Shown here: piece by piece, positions 9,138 to 17,572 of the stretch | How positions within the stretch are numbered: the first letter of the stretch is position 1 | How the letters are laid out: each line of letters opens with the position of its first letter | DNA from: Limosilactobacillus sp. | GTDB lineage: Bacteria; Bacillota; Bacilli; Lactobacillales; Lactobacillaceae | Direction: 5' to 3' | DNA length: 64,000 bases | NCBI RefSeq assembly: GCF_022482365.1 | Contig: NZ_JAKVPE010000001.1 | Coordinates: forward strand, 372,001 to 436,000 | Notes under the pieces: generated by a model | Told to the model about the DNA's origin: nothing | Seen by the model: only the letters and a program-made list of their open reading frames with translations | Database searches by the model: none | Position numbers and translations under genes: made by a program

Positions 9138-10910
9138 ATGAATCTGCATCCAGATTATTTATTAAACGAAGTAAACGAACCGGCAGATATTAAGAAGATG
9201 TCGCTGGATGAGCTGAAAGAACTGGCAACCGAGATGCGCCAACTAGTCCTGGAACGGGATGCTGCAATCGGTGGTCACGTGGGTCCTAATCTGGGGGTGA
9301 TGGAACTCACGATTGCTTACCACTACGTTTTCAATTCTCCTCACGACAAGGTTGTTTGGGACGTTTCCCACCAGTCCTACGCCCATAAGATGCTGACGGG
9401 CCGGAAGCTGGGCTTCTTGGATCCCGATCACTACGAGGACGTGACGGGCTACACGTCGCCCGAGGAGAGTGTCCACGATTTCTTTGAGATTGGGCACACC
9501 TCGACCTCCATTTCCCTGGCAATTGGGTTGGCACAGGCGCGCGACCTGATGAAGCCGCAGTCGAAGAACAACATTGTGGCCGTGATCGGGGATGGCTCGC
9601 TGAGCGGTGGTCTGGCCTTTGAGGGCCTAAACAACGCTGCCAAGCTGCACTCCAACCTGATCATTGTGGTCAACGACAACCAGATGGCCATTGACAAGGA
9701 CCAGGGCGGGCTCTACCAAGGCCTTAAGGAGCTGCGAGACACCAACGGCCAATCCGCCAACAACATCTTTAAGTTCATGGGATTAGACTACAAGTACGTG
9801 GCGGACGGCAACGACCTGCAGACGATGATTGACGCCTTCCGCAGCGTCAAAGACACCGACCACCCAATCGTTCTCCACGTCAACACCGAGAAGGGAAAGG
9901 GTTACGCGCCGGCCGAGGAACACAAGATGGAGTATCACTGGCGCGATCCGTTCGACCTGAAGACCGGTAAGGACAAGCACCCGGTTGTTAACGGCTATAG
10001 CGAGGCCATCCTGGATGAATTGGACAAGCAGGTGGAAGCCGGTGTACCAGTGGTGGCCATCAATGCCGCCATTCCGGGCGTCTTCGACCTAAAACGATTC
10101 CAAAAGGCCCACCCAGATCGCTACTTTGACGTCGGCATTGCCGAACAGGACTCGATCACGACGGCGACGGCAATGGCAACGGCTGGTGCCCGGCCGGTAG
10201 TCTTCCAGAACAGTACCTTTCTTCAGCGGGCCTATGACCAGCTGATTCATGACATGGCATTGAATGATTCGCCGGTGGTTATGATCGTCCGGGGTGGAAC
10301 GATCGCCTCGGGTTCGGCCACTCATCAGGGAAGTTTTGACATTTCAATGATCAGTACTCTGCCAAACATTGAATACTTGGCACCAACCAACGTTGAGGAA
10401 ATGATTTCAATGCTGCGCTGGGCTCTGAAACAGACCGAGCAACCGGTCGTGATCCGTCAACCGGAAAAGGAGTTGTTGCACGGGACGCCGAGCCAGGATG
10501 ACTACTCGCGGATCAACTACGACGTGGCTCACCAGGGCAGTGAAGTGGCGATCATGGCGGTTGGCGACTTCTGGAAGCTGGGCGAGGAGGTTTGCGACCA
10601 GTTAAAGAAGAAGCTCAATATTGACGCCACCCTGATCAATCCAAAGTCGGTTACCGGGATTGATCAGCACGACCTTCACCACCTGGCCGAGAACCATGAC
10701 GTGGTGGTCACGTTGGAGGACGGCAACCTGAGCGGTGGCTTCGGCGAAACGATTGCTCGCTACTACGGTCCAACCGACATGAAGGTTTTGAATTTCGGTG
10801 CGCCGCGCGAATTTGCGGATAACATTCCACTGGAAGTCATGGATGAGTGGTACCACCTGACACCCAAGCAGATCGTCGATGATATCGAAGGTGTTATTCA
10901 TTCACTATAA
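9138..10910 (+). CDS. 1-deoxy-D-xylulose-5-phosphate synthase-like thiamine-diphosphate enzyme
   Basis: 590 residues, slightly shorter than typical DXS (about 620). Domain I has GGHVGPNLGVMELTIAYHYV, WDVSHQSYAHKMLTGR and the ThDP/Mg motif GDGSLSGGLAFEGLNN. Domain II has FDVGIAEQDSITTATAMA, with the catalytic Glu in AEQD. The C-terminal transketolase domain ends the protein. DXS condenses pyruvate and glyceraldehyde 3-phosphate to DXP. Most lactobacilli make isoprenoids by the mevalonate route, so a stand-alone DXS-like protein may feed thiamine/pyridoxal synthesis or do another acyloin reaction; this is inference. No MEP-pathway gene is in the window. AAAGGAG lies 9 bases before the ATG. It has its own terminator. 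Confidence 0.85.
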   Translation: MNLHPDYLLNEVNEPADIKKMSLDELKELATEMRQLVLERDAAIGGHVGPNLGVMELTIAYHYVFNSPHDKVVWDVSHQSYAHKMLTGRKLGFLDPDHYEDVTGYTSPEESVHDFFEIGHTSTSISLAIGLAQARDLMKPQSKNNIVAVIGDGSLSGGLAFEGLNNAAKLHSNLIIVVNDNQMAIDKDQGGLYQGLKELRDTNGQSANNIFKFMGLDYKYVADGNDLQTMIDAFRSVKDTDHPIVLHVNTEKGKGYAPAEEHKMEYHWRDPFDLKTGKDKHPVVNGYSEAILDELDKQVEAGVPVVAINAAIPGVFDLKRFQKAHPDRYFDVGIAEQDSITTATAMATAGARPVVFQNSTFLQRAYDQLIHDMALNDSPVVMIVRGGTIASGSATHQGSFDISMISTLPNIEYLAPTNVEEMISMLRWALKQTEQPVVIRQPEKELLHGTPSQDDYSRINYDVAHQGSEVAIMAVGDFWKLGEEVCDQLKKKLNIDATLINPKSVTGIDQHDLHHLAENHDVVVTLEDGNLSGGFGETIARYYGPTDMKVLNFGAPREFADNIPLEVMDEWYHLTPKQIVDDIEGVIHSL

Positions 10911-10917
10911 ATAAAAA

Positions 10918-10947
10918 AGTCCGTCAGAAAAATGGCGGATTTTTTTT
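10918..10947 (+). terminator. Rho-independent terminator of the DXS-like gene
   Basis: TCCGTC and GGCGGA stem with a short A-rich loop, followed by an 8-base T-run. Confidence 0.8.
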
Positions 10948-11074
10948 ATTGCCAGGATTCCCAGTCTGGCGGCATTTTAGGGTGCCGGACAAAAAAAGTT
11001 GAATTTAAAAAGTGATTTTTGGCCATTTTCTCCGTATTTATTAAGTGAGCGATAAAAAAGAGGAGGAATGGAAA

Positions 11075-13222
11075 ATGCAACACAACAAATTCTACCACCG
11101 CTCAATGGTAAGCCTGCTTTCGGCAACTGCGCTGCTTGGCCTGGCAACGATGCCGGTCCTGGCTGAACAAAATGATGGGGATGCGAGCGCACCACCCGTT
11201 GCGACCCCGGCGGTTACATCGCCAGACAACACCGGTGAGCAGAGTGTGGCCCGAACTCAAAAGGTGACTCGAACTATCGAATATACTAACCCAATCACTG
11301 GTGAGCGGAAAGAGGCCGTTCAAACGGCAGTTCTGAAGTATGACCAGGATGGCAACCAGATTGATGCCGATGATGCTATTTGGCCCGAATTTTTTATGCC
11401 AAGTTTTGATGGCTATTTATGTGAATACTCGGTTGTGAGGGCACAAAAAATTACTAAGGACGATGTTCGGAGCTTGAAGTATTATCTAATTTATGCGAAG
11501 GAACATACAACTCCAGCTCAGAGTATCCTAAAACTAGTTGATATCAATCGACAAAATGTTGTCCCTGACATTAAAGTCAATTTTGCAGCAGATGAGATGG
11601 AAAAAATGATTGATCTACCAACTCCGCCAGCGGGATGGGAATACGTAAACGATTTACCCGCCAAGGTTCCCATTAGCCGTTATACTGCGCCCGTCGAATT
11701 AATGGTTCGCAAGAGTGCGCCGGCAGCAAGTCACCAGGAGACCAAGGAGCTGACCCGGCGGATTATTGTTCACCTGCCGAGTGGGGATAAGACCATTACC
11801 CAAAAGGTAACCGCTACCCGAACGGTTCAGACTGACCACGGTAAAACAACGACCGGTGAATGGCAGATTCCCGCTTTTGCGGAGTACAAGGCCCCGTCAG
11901 TTGATGGCTACGTGGCCGATCAACTGACGATTCCGGCCCAGCAGCTGGACCCAAATCAATTAACTGATCAGCTCGCTCCGGTGGAGATTCATTATCAAAA
12001 AGAGGAACCTGCTAAAGGCGATACCACCGGTGAACAACCAGACAAAACGGGAGATGACCAGTCGACCACTACTGACCCCGGTGACAAACAAACGGACCCG
12101 GAAACCAAGGATGAAGGGGTTGGCGACGACACCATAGACCCTGGTGATCAGCAGAAACCGGCTATCAAAGATGAAGGTGTCGGTGATGACACGATTGATT
12201 CAGGTGACATAAAACAGCCGGAGACCAAGGACGAAGGCAGCCAAACGGACCCAGACCCATCAACGAAGGACGAAGGTGTCGGCGATGATACTATTGATCC
12301 TGGCGAAACGGAACGACCTGGAACCAAGGATGAGGGTAGCCAGACAGATCCAACCCCGTCAACGAAGGACGAGGGTGTCGGCGACGATACCATTGATCCC
12401 GATGAAACGGCGCAGCCTGGAACCAAGGACGAGGGTAGCCAAACGGACCCAACGCCATCAACGAAGGACGAAGGTGTCGGCGACGATACTATTGATCCTG
12501 GCGAAACAGAACGACCTGAAACCAAGGATGAGGGCAGTCAGACGGATCCGACCCCGTCAACGAAGGACGAGGGTGCCAGTGATGACACCATTGATCCTGA
12601 TGAAATGAAACAGCCGGAGACGAAAGATGAGGGCAGTCAAACGGATCCGGTCGCCCCTCCGTCAACTACCGATGGAAGCAGCGATGACGCAGCTGCACCT
12701 GATGATAAACGGCCAACGGGAACTACAGACACTGGTAGTCAGACGGATCCAGTACCAACTACCAAGGACGAAGGTACCGAGACAGAGCCAGTTCCAAGCG
12801 TCGATCAGGGAACCCAGACTGATGATGCTGCAATTACGGATCGGGGAGCTTCGACCAGCAAAGGCAATCAGGAAAGTCAGACTGATGAACCTTCAAGTAC
12901 AATTCAGAAGAAGGTTGGCGAACAGTCAAAACCAAATGTTATGGATCAACAACCACAATCGGAAAACGATGGCCAAAATCAATCGATGACAGCGAGCCAA
13001 TCAAATGACGAGGTAGACCCGTTGGCCTTCCATGATCGCCTGAGCCAGCTGCAGGAGCCACTGACTGACTTGACGAAGGCAACGCCAAATCAAGACAAGC
13101 AGGGGCAAGATCAGCTGCCGCAGACCGGTAACCACCGTCAGCCGGCAACGTTGCAAGCACTGGTAGCCGCCGTTTGTGGACTGCTATTTGCCTGGTGGCC
13201 ATTACGAAAGAAGGGACAATAA
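11075..13222 (+). CDS. LPQTG-anchored surface protein with mucin-binding-like modules and acidic tandem repeats
   Basis: 715 residues. A Sec signal peptide is cleaved probably after ALA (residue 30). Two Mub-B2/MucBP-like modules follow, each opening with an R-T/R-I beta strand (TRTIEYTNPITGERKEAVQT and TRRIIVHLPSGDKTITQKVT) and a GY-containing second strand. Residues about 340-530 are a low-complexity acidic stalk of TKDEGVGDDTID / TKDEGSQTDPTPS units. The C-terminus carries LPQTG (about 681-685), a hydrophobic helix and an RKKGQ tail for sortase anchoring. Mucus binding is inferred from the modules. The ATG has AGGAGG 8 bases upstream, which decides against an in-frame GTG 30 bases earlier. 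The gene stands alone between DXS-like and the convergent epimerase gene. Confidence 0.88.
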   Translation: MQHNKFYHRSMVSLLSATALLGLATMPVLAEQNDGDASAPPVATPAVTSPDNTGEQSVARTQKVTRTIEYTNPITGERKEAVQTAVLKYDQDGNQIDADDAIWPEFFMPSFDGYLCEYSVVRAQKITKDDVRSLKYYLIYAKEHTTPAQSILKLVDINRQNVVPDIKVNFAADEMEKMIDLPTPPAGWEYVNDLPAKVPISRYTAPVELMVRKSAPAASHQETKELTRRIIVHLPSGDKTITQKVTATRTVQTDHGKTTTGEWQIPAFAEYKAPSVDGYVADQLTIPAQQLDPNQLTDQLAPVEIHYQKEEPAKGDTTGEQPDKTGDDQSTTTDPGDKQTDPETKDEGVGDDTIDPGDQQKPAIKDEGVGDDTIDSGDIKQPETKDEGSQTDPDPSTKDEGVGDDTIDPGETERPGTKDEGSQTDPTPSTKDEGVGDDTIDPDETAQPGTKDEGSQTDPTPSTKDEGVGDDTIDPGETERPETKDEGSQTDPTPSTKDEGASDDTIDPDEMKQPETKDEGSQTDPVAPPSTTDGSSDDAAAPDDKRPTGTTDTGSQTDPVPTTKDEGTETEPVPSVDQGTQTDDAAITDRGASTSKGNQESQTDEPSSTIQKKVGEQSKPNVMDQQPQSENDGQNQSMTASQSNDEVDPLAFHDRLSQLQEPLTDLTKATPNQDKQGQDQLPQTGNHRQPATLQALVAAVCGLLFAWWPLRKKGQ
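12101..12655 (+). repeat. In-frame tandem repeat array (99-bp period) in the surface protein stalk
   Basis: The segment CAACGAAGGA recurs at 12261, 12360, 12459 and 12558, exactly 99 bases apart. Each unit encodes 33 residues built from KDEGVGDDTID and KDEGSQTDP. Shorter 60-base partial units precede it from 12101. Units differ by a few substitutions (GETERP, DETAQP, DEMKQP), so unit number could vary between strains by slippage or recombination. Confidence 0.9.
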
Positions 13223-13265
13223 AAAACAAGCCGCGGTAACGACCTGTTCGTCTCTTAAATAATAA

Positions 13266-14618
13266 TTACCAACCCTCGTGAATTAGTTCTTCCGGTAATT
13301 CAATCCGATCATGCTCAAGGTCGTTGAAGACCTCATCAAGTATTTCGAAGGCCTGGTCAAGCAGCTGGCGACTAATTGTCAGTGGTGGTTGGAAACGCAG
13401 CACGTTTCCATGGAGCTTTACCATGATAACGCCCTTTTGAAATGCCCGGTAGATCACCTTAGCAGCCGCCGCAGGATCCGGTTCCTTAGTCTTGCGATCC
13501 TTCACTAACTCAATACCTCCATTTAATCCAAGGACCCGGATGTCCCCGATGCAGTGGTATTTATCGGCCAGCTTTTCAAACTGTTGCCTAGCGTATTCAC
13601 CATCGACCGCTGACTTGTGAACCAAGTCTTCGTCATCAATCACGTCCAACGTGGCAAGGGCCGCTGCGGCAACGACGGGATTTCCACCGGCAGTGAAAAC
13701 ATAGGCCGAGGTTTTCAGCGAATCCATGATTTCCGCGCTGCCTAAAACGGCACTCATTGGCAGGGCGCAGGCAAGTGACTTGCCCGTAGCCAAAAGGTCT
13801 GGAGTGATGCCAAAATGCTGGTAGGACCAGAATGTTCCGGTCCGGCCCAGGCCTTGGTTGATTTCGTCGACGGCAAACATGATGCCGTGGTCGTGACAGA
13901 AATTGTAGACTAGCTGAACGTACTCCTTCGGCGGGATGATGATCCCGGAATCGCCTTGAATTGGCTCCATGATGACTCCCGCGGTTTCCTCAACTGGCAG
14001 GTAGGTTTCAAAGGGGCGCTTGAAAGCTTCAAAGTAACGAGCGGCCACGTCATGCTCGCTTTCACCGGGACGCCGCCGGTAGAGGTTCGGGTAGGGAACG
14101 TGGACAACGTTAGGCAAGAGTGGCCCAATTTTGCGAATCATGTCAACGTCGCAAGCACCAGCAGTCAAGGCCCCGTAGGTTGAACCATGATAGGCGCCTT
14201 CATATGAAACAATGTAGGAGCGGCCGGTTGCGGCCCGGGAAAATTTAATCAACGCCTCGGTGGCATCCGATCCCGAAGTCCCATAAGCAACTTTCCCACG
14301 TCCATTTCCCGGGGCCAATGCGGCCAGCCGTGCGCCGAGTTTAACGCTGACGGGGTTCGTGAAGTAGCCAGCGTCGTAACCAATGAAGTTGTCGATCTGC
14401 TTCTTCATTGCCTCGACGACCTTGGGATGATTATGACCGATGTTCATGGCCGAATCACTGCCCAGGAGATCGATGTACTTTTTACCCTCGACATCGGTAA
14501 CGATTGAACCCCGCGCCGACTTAATGACGAGGTTAAAGTATTGGATCAGCTGCGTTTCCGCAATGTTTTGGTGGTTTTCGTGTACTAATTGATCCCCAAG
14601 TGTGTTTTCCCATGCCAT
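13266..14618 (-). CDS. PLP-dependent isoleucine 2-epimerase-like protein (class III aminotransferase fold)
   Basis: 450 residues of the class III aminotransferase fold. Visible features are SGSDATEALIKF, the His/Tyr of SYEGAYHGSTYG, PLP-nitrogen Asp251 in VDEINQGLGRTG and Schiff-base Lys280 in ATGKSLACALPMSAVLG. Generic annotation would be GABA aminotransferase. However, the length and long stretches (RKIGPLLPNVVHVPYP, FKRPFETYLP, GLNGGIELVKD) match what I recall of the Lactobacillus buchneri isoleucine 2-epimerase, which interconverts L-Ile and D-allo-Ile and acts on other branched residues. Epimerase is therefore the better call, pending alignment. GGAGG precedes the ATG. Divergent from the leader-controlled permease. 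Confidence 0.8.
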   Translation of the reverse strand: MAWENTLGDQLVHENHQNIAETQLIQYFNLVIKSARGSIVTDVEGKKYIDLLGSDSAMNIGHNHPKVVEAMKKQIDNFIGYDAGYFTNPVSVKLGARLAALAPGNGRGKVAYGTSGSDATEALIKFSRAATGRSYIVSYEGAYHGSTYGALTAGACDVDMIRKIGPLLPNVVHVPYPNLYRRRPGESEHDVAARYFEAFKRPFETYLPVEETAGVIMEPIQGDSGIIIPPKEYVQLVYNFCHDHGIMFAVDEINQGLGRTGTFWSYQHFGITPDLLATGKSLACALPMSAVLGSAEIMDSLKTSAYVFTAGGNPVVAAAALATLDVIDDEDLVHKSAVDGEYARQQFEKLADKYHCIGDIRVLGLNGGIELVKDRKTKEPDPAAAAKVIYRAFQKGVIMVKLHGNVLRFQPPLTISRQLLDQAFEILDEVFNDLEHDRIELPEELIHEGW

Positions 14619-14668
14619 TGCTCATTCCTCCAATTTATGTGAAAACGATGATAAAAAGATTTGAAAAC

Positions 14669-14697
14669 ACTGTAGCACACCTCATTAAAAAATACAA
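14669..14697 (-). promoter_or_regulatory. Promoter of the isoleucine epimerase-like gene
   Basis: On the minus strand, TTGTAT (14697-14692), a 17-base spacer and TACAGT (14674-14669). Confidence 0.6.
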
Positions 14698-14765
14698 TTC
14701 TACTCATTCCAGTAGTATGGGCAAGTTAATAAATTAAAAAAATCAAGCAAATTTCCAAATTCATC

Positions 14766-14794
14766 TTGCATTCTTAATTTTCTCATAGTATTCT
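14766..14794 (+). promoter_or_regulatory. Promoter of the leader peptide-permease transcript
   Basis: TTGCAT (14766-14771), a 17-base spacer and TATTCT (14789-14794). The expected start near 14801 leaves about 33 bases before the leader-peptide ATG. Confidence 0.65.
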
Positions 14795-14833
14795 AATAGC
14801 AACGATACGAAAAGGGAATTGGAGGAATCAATC

Positions 14834-14917
14834 ATGCAATTACACAACCAATCAATTATTCATCAACTAACCTCCACCTCAACCACAACAACATTCACCG
14901 TGGTTGAGCACCTTTAA
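14834..14917 (+). CDS. Thr/Ser-rich attenuation leader peptide (27 aa)
   Basis: TTGGAGGAAT lies 8 bases before ATG and the frame runs 27 codons to TAA. The peptide contains TSTSTTTTFT at residues 13-22: seven Thr and two Ser codons in ten positions (ACC TCC ACC TCA ACC ACA ACA ACA TTC ACC). These codons lie on the first strand of a four-segment RNA structure, the arrangement of classical leader peptides such as ThrL. It should sense charged tRNA-Thr (possibly also Ser) and control the permease. Too short for ordinary gene finders; no independent function is expected. Confidence 0.85.
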   Translation: MQLHNQSIIHQLTSTSTTTTFTVVEHL

Positions 14918-15014
14918 GGTATTTTCAAAGATATGCTAATGAATGGCTATCCAAAGCGTCTCAACCACTGATCCACTTCGGCACTGGTTGACGGACGCAT
15001 TGGGTAGCTTTTTT
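14878..15014 (+). promoter_or_regulatory. Ribosome-mediated transcription attenuator upstream of the permease
   Basis: Four complementary segments are exact. Segment 1 is CTCAACCAC (14878-14886), inside the Thr/Ser codons. Segment 2 is GTGGTTGAG (14900-14908), the end of the leader frame. Segment 3 is CTCAACCAC (14960-14968), identical to segment 1. Segment 4 is TGGTTGA (14985-14991). The 3:4 hairpin extends to GCGTC/GACGC and GCTATCC/GGGTAGC and ends in six T (15009-15014), making an intrinsic terminator. Pairing 2:3 is the antiterminator. A ribosome stalled on Thr codons covers segment 1, frees segment 2 and lets the permease be transcribed. The regulatory logic is inferred; the complementarity is seen directly. 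Confidence 0.85.
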
Positions 15015-15039
15015 CGTACCAAGAAATGGGGTTATAGAG

Positions 15040-16431
15040 ATGGATAATTCAGAAAATGTCAAGTTAAGGCGGACGATGACTCCCGGTCAGATGGAAATGA
15101 TTGCCATTGGGGGAACGATCGGGAGTGGGCTCTTTATGGGGGCAACCTCAACGATTAAGTGGACCGGCCCATCCGTATTACTCGCTTATGCCTTCGTCGG
15201 CCTGGTGCTGTATGGGGTCATGCGGGCGCTGGGTGAAATGATCTACATTAGCCCAGGCACCGGCTCCTTTGCCGACTATGGTTCCAAGTACATTCACCCA
15301 ATGGCCGGCTACCTGACGAAGTGGAGCAACGTCTTCCAGTTCATCATCGTCGGAATCTCGGACATTATTGCCATGAGTCAGTACCTGAACTACTGGTGGC
15401 CGAACCTGCCGGACTGGATTTCTGGCCTGGTGATGATCACGATTCTGACCCTCGCCAACCTGGCCTCGGCCAAAGCCTATGGGCGGCTCGAATTCTGGTT
15501 TGCCATGATCAAGGTGGTTACGATCATCACCATGATCATCCTGGGGCTGCTGGTCATCGTCCTCGGGCTCGGGAACAACTGGCACCCCGTTGGAATTTCT
15601 AACCTATGGAAGCACGGTGGCTTCTTTACTGGCGGTTTCATGGGCTTCATGTTCTCGCTGTCCGTGATTGCCGGTTCCTACCAGGGGATCGAGCTGCTGG
15701 GGATTACCGCTGGTGAAGCGGCTTCCCCACGTCACGCGATCATTAAGTCCGTTAAGTCCGTTATCTGGCGGATCCTGATCTTCTACATCGGTGCGATCTT
15801 CGTCATCGTTTCGATTTACCCGTGGAACCAGCTGAGTGCCGTGGGTTCACCATTCGTTGAAACCTTTACCAAGGTCGGGATCACCGGTGCGGCTGGAATC
15901 ATTAACTTCGTTGTGCTGACGGCGGCACTGTCCGGTGCCAACTCCGGGATCTACAGTGCCAGCCGGATGCTGTTCAAGCTGTCAATCGACGGCGAAGTGC
16001 CAAAGATCTTCTCGAAGCTGTCCAAGCGGGTCGTGCCAAACGTGGCCATCCTGACGATTTCATTCTGGATCTTCCTCGGCTTTGCAGTGAACATGCTGTT
16101 GAACGCCTTCAGTCCTAGTGCCAAGAACATCTTCGTGATTGTCTACAGTTCCAGTGTTCTGCCCGGGATGGTGCCATGGTTCATTATCCTGCTGTCCGAA
16201 TTAAACTTCCGGAAGCAGCACCCAGAAAAGCTGGAGAATCACCCATTCAAGATGCCACTCTACCCGGCCTACAACTACTTCAGCCTGGCTGCCTTGACGA
16301 TCATCTTGATCTTCATGTTCTTCAACCCAGATACCCGGGTTTCCGTATCCGTCGGGGTTATCTTCCTGATTATCATGAGTCTGATCTACAAGTTCCACAC
16401 CTCAAAGAAACTTGCCAGTGTTAATGACTAA
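15040..16431 (+). CDS. APC-superfamily amino acid permease, probable threonine/serine importer
   Basis: 463 residues and about 12 transmembrane helices. The family hallmark lies in helix 1 (MIAIGGTIGSGLFMGATSTI), followed by GEMIYISPGTGSFADYG and the helix 6 region (IAGSYQGIELLGITAGEA). It belongs to the AAT/YbxG-like branch of proton-coupled amino-acid transporters. Substrate cannot be read from the sequence, but the leader peptide's run of Thr and Ser codons points to threonine, possibly also serine. The start codon follows a weak GGGG-type ribosome binding site, 26 bases after the attenuator T-run. It is followed by its own terminator. Confidence 0.88.
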   Translation: MDNSENVKLRRTMTPGQMEMIAIGGTIGSGLFMGATSTIKWTGPSVLLAYAFVGLVLYGVMRALGEMIYISPGTGSFADYGSKYIHPMAGYLTKWSNVFQFIIVGISDIIAMSQYLNYWWPNLPDWISGLVMITILTLANLASAKAYGRLEFWFAMIKVVTIITMIILGLLVIVLGLGNNWHPVGISNLWKHGGFFTGGFMGFMFSLSVIAGSYQGIELLGITAGEAASPRHAIIKSVKSVIWRILIFYIGAIFVIVSIYPWNQLSAVGSPFVETFTKVGITGAAGIINFVVLTAALSGANSGIYSASRMLFKLSIDGEVPKIFSKLSKRVVPNVAILTISFWIFLGFAVNMLLNAFSPSAKNIFVIVYSSSVLPGMVPWFIILLSELNFRKQHPEKLENHPFKMPLYPAYNYFSLAALTIILIFMFFNPDTRVSVSVGVIFLIIMSLIYKFHTSKKLASVND

Positions 16432-16438
16432 GAGCAAA

Positions 16439-16470
16439 AAAATCGTCCAGAATTGTCTGGGCGATTTTTA
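16439..16470 (+). terminator. Terminator of the permease gene
   Basis: AATCGTCCAG and CTGGGCGATT form a stem around AATTGT, followed by TTTTT. Confidence 0.8.
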
Positions 16471-16545
16471 TCGATTCTGACCATTTGTTCGCCTTTTATA
16501 GTAAAATAGGGATGAACTTTTACTTTAGCTAAGAGGGGAACGAAG

Positions 16546-17412
16546 ATGTTTCGATTAAAAAATAAAATTTGGAAGCTAGTAGCGGCCCTGGTCGTGATCT
16601 TTGGCCTCGGCGGCTTCCTGCAGCGGCCAGCGAACGGTAACGCGGCCCTGACCCAGGGTGTCCAGCGTTTCATGGCCTGGGGTAAGAATAATTCAGCCCA
16701 GTCCAAGGGCAGCACCACCAGTCAGGGCGAGAATACCCCGCCGACCAAGCAAGAAGCGTCGGTGGTTTTGACCCCGGAAGTGCGCCAGCAGCTGGGTAAT
16801 AACATTGTCTGGAACGGGCACGGGGCGTTCATCATCAATAATAACCATTCCGGCTTGAACGCCAACATTTCGAGTGCGCCCTACGCGGTCAATCAGGTGG
16901 ACAGCCGGGGACGCGCTTGGCGGGGGGATGCCTGGTTGAATAAGACCACCCGGCAGTACCAGAACCGCTCCACTACCGGTAACGGTGCCACTAACTGGAA
17001 ACCCGCGGGCTTCTTGCAGGCCTATAATTTGACCGGGGGCTATAGCCATGCCTACGATCGCGGACATTTGCTTGGTTACGCCCTAGTCGGTGGTATTAAG
17101 GGCTTCGATGCTTCCGAATCCAACCCCAAAAACATTGCCACCCAGACAGCCTGGGCGAATGAGGCCCGCAGCAGTACTTCGACTGGACAAAACTACTACG
17201 AAGGGATCGTCCGCCAAGCCCTTGACCAGGGCAAGCAGGTCCGTTACCGGGTCACTGATATTTATAGCGGGACCAGCATCGTACCAGCCGGGGCGCATAT
17301 TCAGGCCCAGTCTAAGGATGGCAGCGTCGACTTTAACGTATTTGTCCCAAATGTCCAAAACAATATCGAGATTAATTATGCAACCGGTGCGGTTAAGCAA
17401 ATCGAACATTAG
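16546..17412 (+). CDS. Membrane-anchored DNA/RNA non-specific endonuclease (EndA/DNA-entry type)
   Basis: 288 residues. An N-terminal uncleaved-signal-like anchor (residues 9-25) is followed by a polar linker and the NUC_NS fold. The catalytic DRGH motif is at residues 171-174 (HAYDRGHLLGYAL), and the metal-binding Asn region is NPKNIATQTAWAN (193-205). Relatives such as streptococcal EndA degrade extracellular DNA or process incoming DNA in transformation. No competence gene is adjacent. A paralogue lies at 40.5-41.5 kb. TAAAAT at 16502-16507 is a plausible -10; AAGAGGGG lies 8 bases before the ATG. Confidence 0.9.
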   Translation: MFRLKNKIWKLVAALVVIFGLGGFLQRPANGNAALTQGVQRFMAWGKNNSAQSKGSTTSQGENTPPTKQEASVVLTPEVRQQLGNNIVWNGHGAFIINNNHSGLNANISSAPYAVNQVDSRGRAWRGDAWLNKTTRQYQNRSTTGNGATNWKPAGFLQAYNLTGGYSHAYDRGHLLGYALVGGIKGFDASESNPKNIATQTAWANEARSSTSTGQNYYEGIVRQALDQGKQVRYRVTDIYSGTSIVPAGAHIQAQSKDGSVDFNVFVPNVQNNIEINYATGAVKQIEH

Positions 17413-17423
17413 CATTACAGCCA

Positions 17424-17456
17424 CAAGGGTATATCCTTTGCGGCTTTTATTTTTGC
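17424..17456 (+). terminator. Terminator of the first nuclease gene
   Basis: GCCACAAGG and CCTTTGCGGC form an imperfect stem followed by TTTTATTTTT. Confidence 0.65.
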
Positions 17457-17545
17457 CAAAACCAAAAATGTATAAATATTCATATTTTATTTAAAAATAG
17501 TGTCAAATAACGTCAAATATTGTCCTATGAGGGGAAAATGAGGGG

Positions 17546-17572
17546 AGAAAAAGCGGGTCGTTAAACCCGCTT
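17546..17572 (-). terminator. Minus-strand terminator of the integrase remnant
   Basis: AAGCGGGT and ACCCGCTT form a perfect 8-bp stem; on the minus strand it is followed by TTTTT. It overlaps the last codons of the decayed integrase frame. Confidence 0.7.

Noticed and set aside
12101-12655. Regular repeats that could suggest a CRISPR array
   Set aside because: The 99-base units are in frame, encode an acidic stalk inside an LPQTG protein and have no spacers. No cas gene is in the window.
12230-12790. Recurrent EGSQTDP units resembling eukaryotic LC8-binding SQT/TQT motifs
   Set aside because: The protein is exported and wall-anchored, so contact with a cytosolic host dynein light chain is unlikely; low-complexity drift explains the repetition.
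13223-13265. Terminator between the LPQTG protein and the epimerase gene
   Set aside because: No convincing stem with a T-run could be drawn in the 43 bases.
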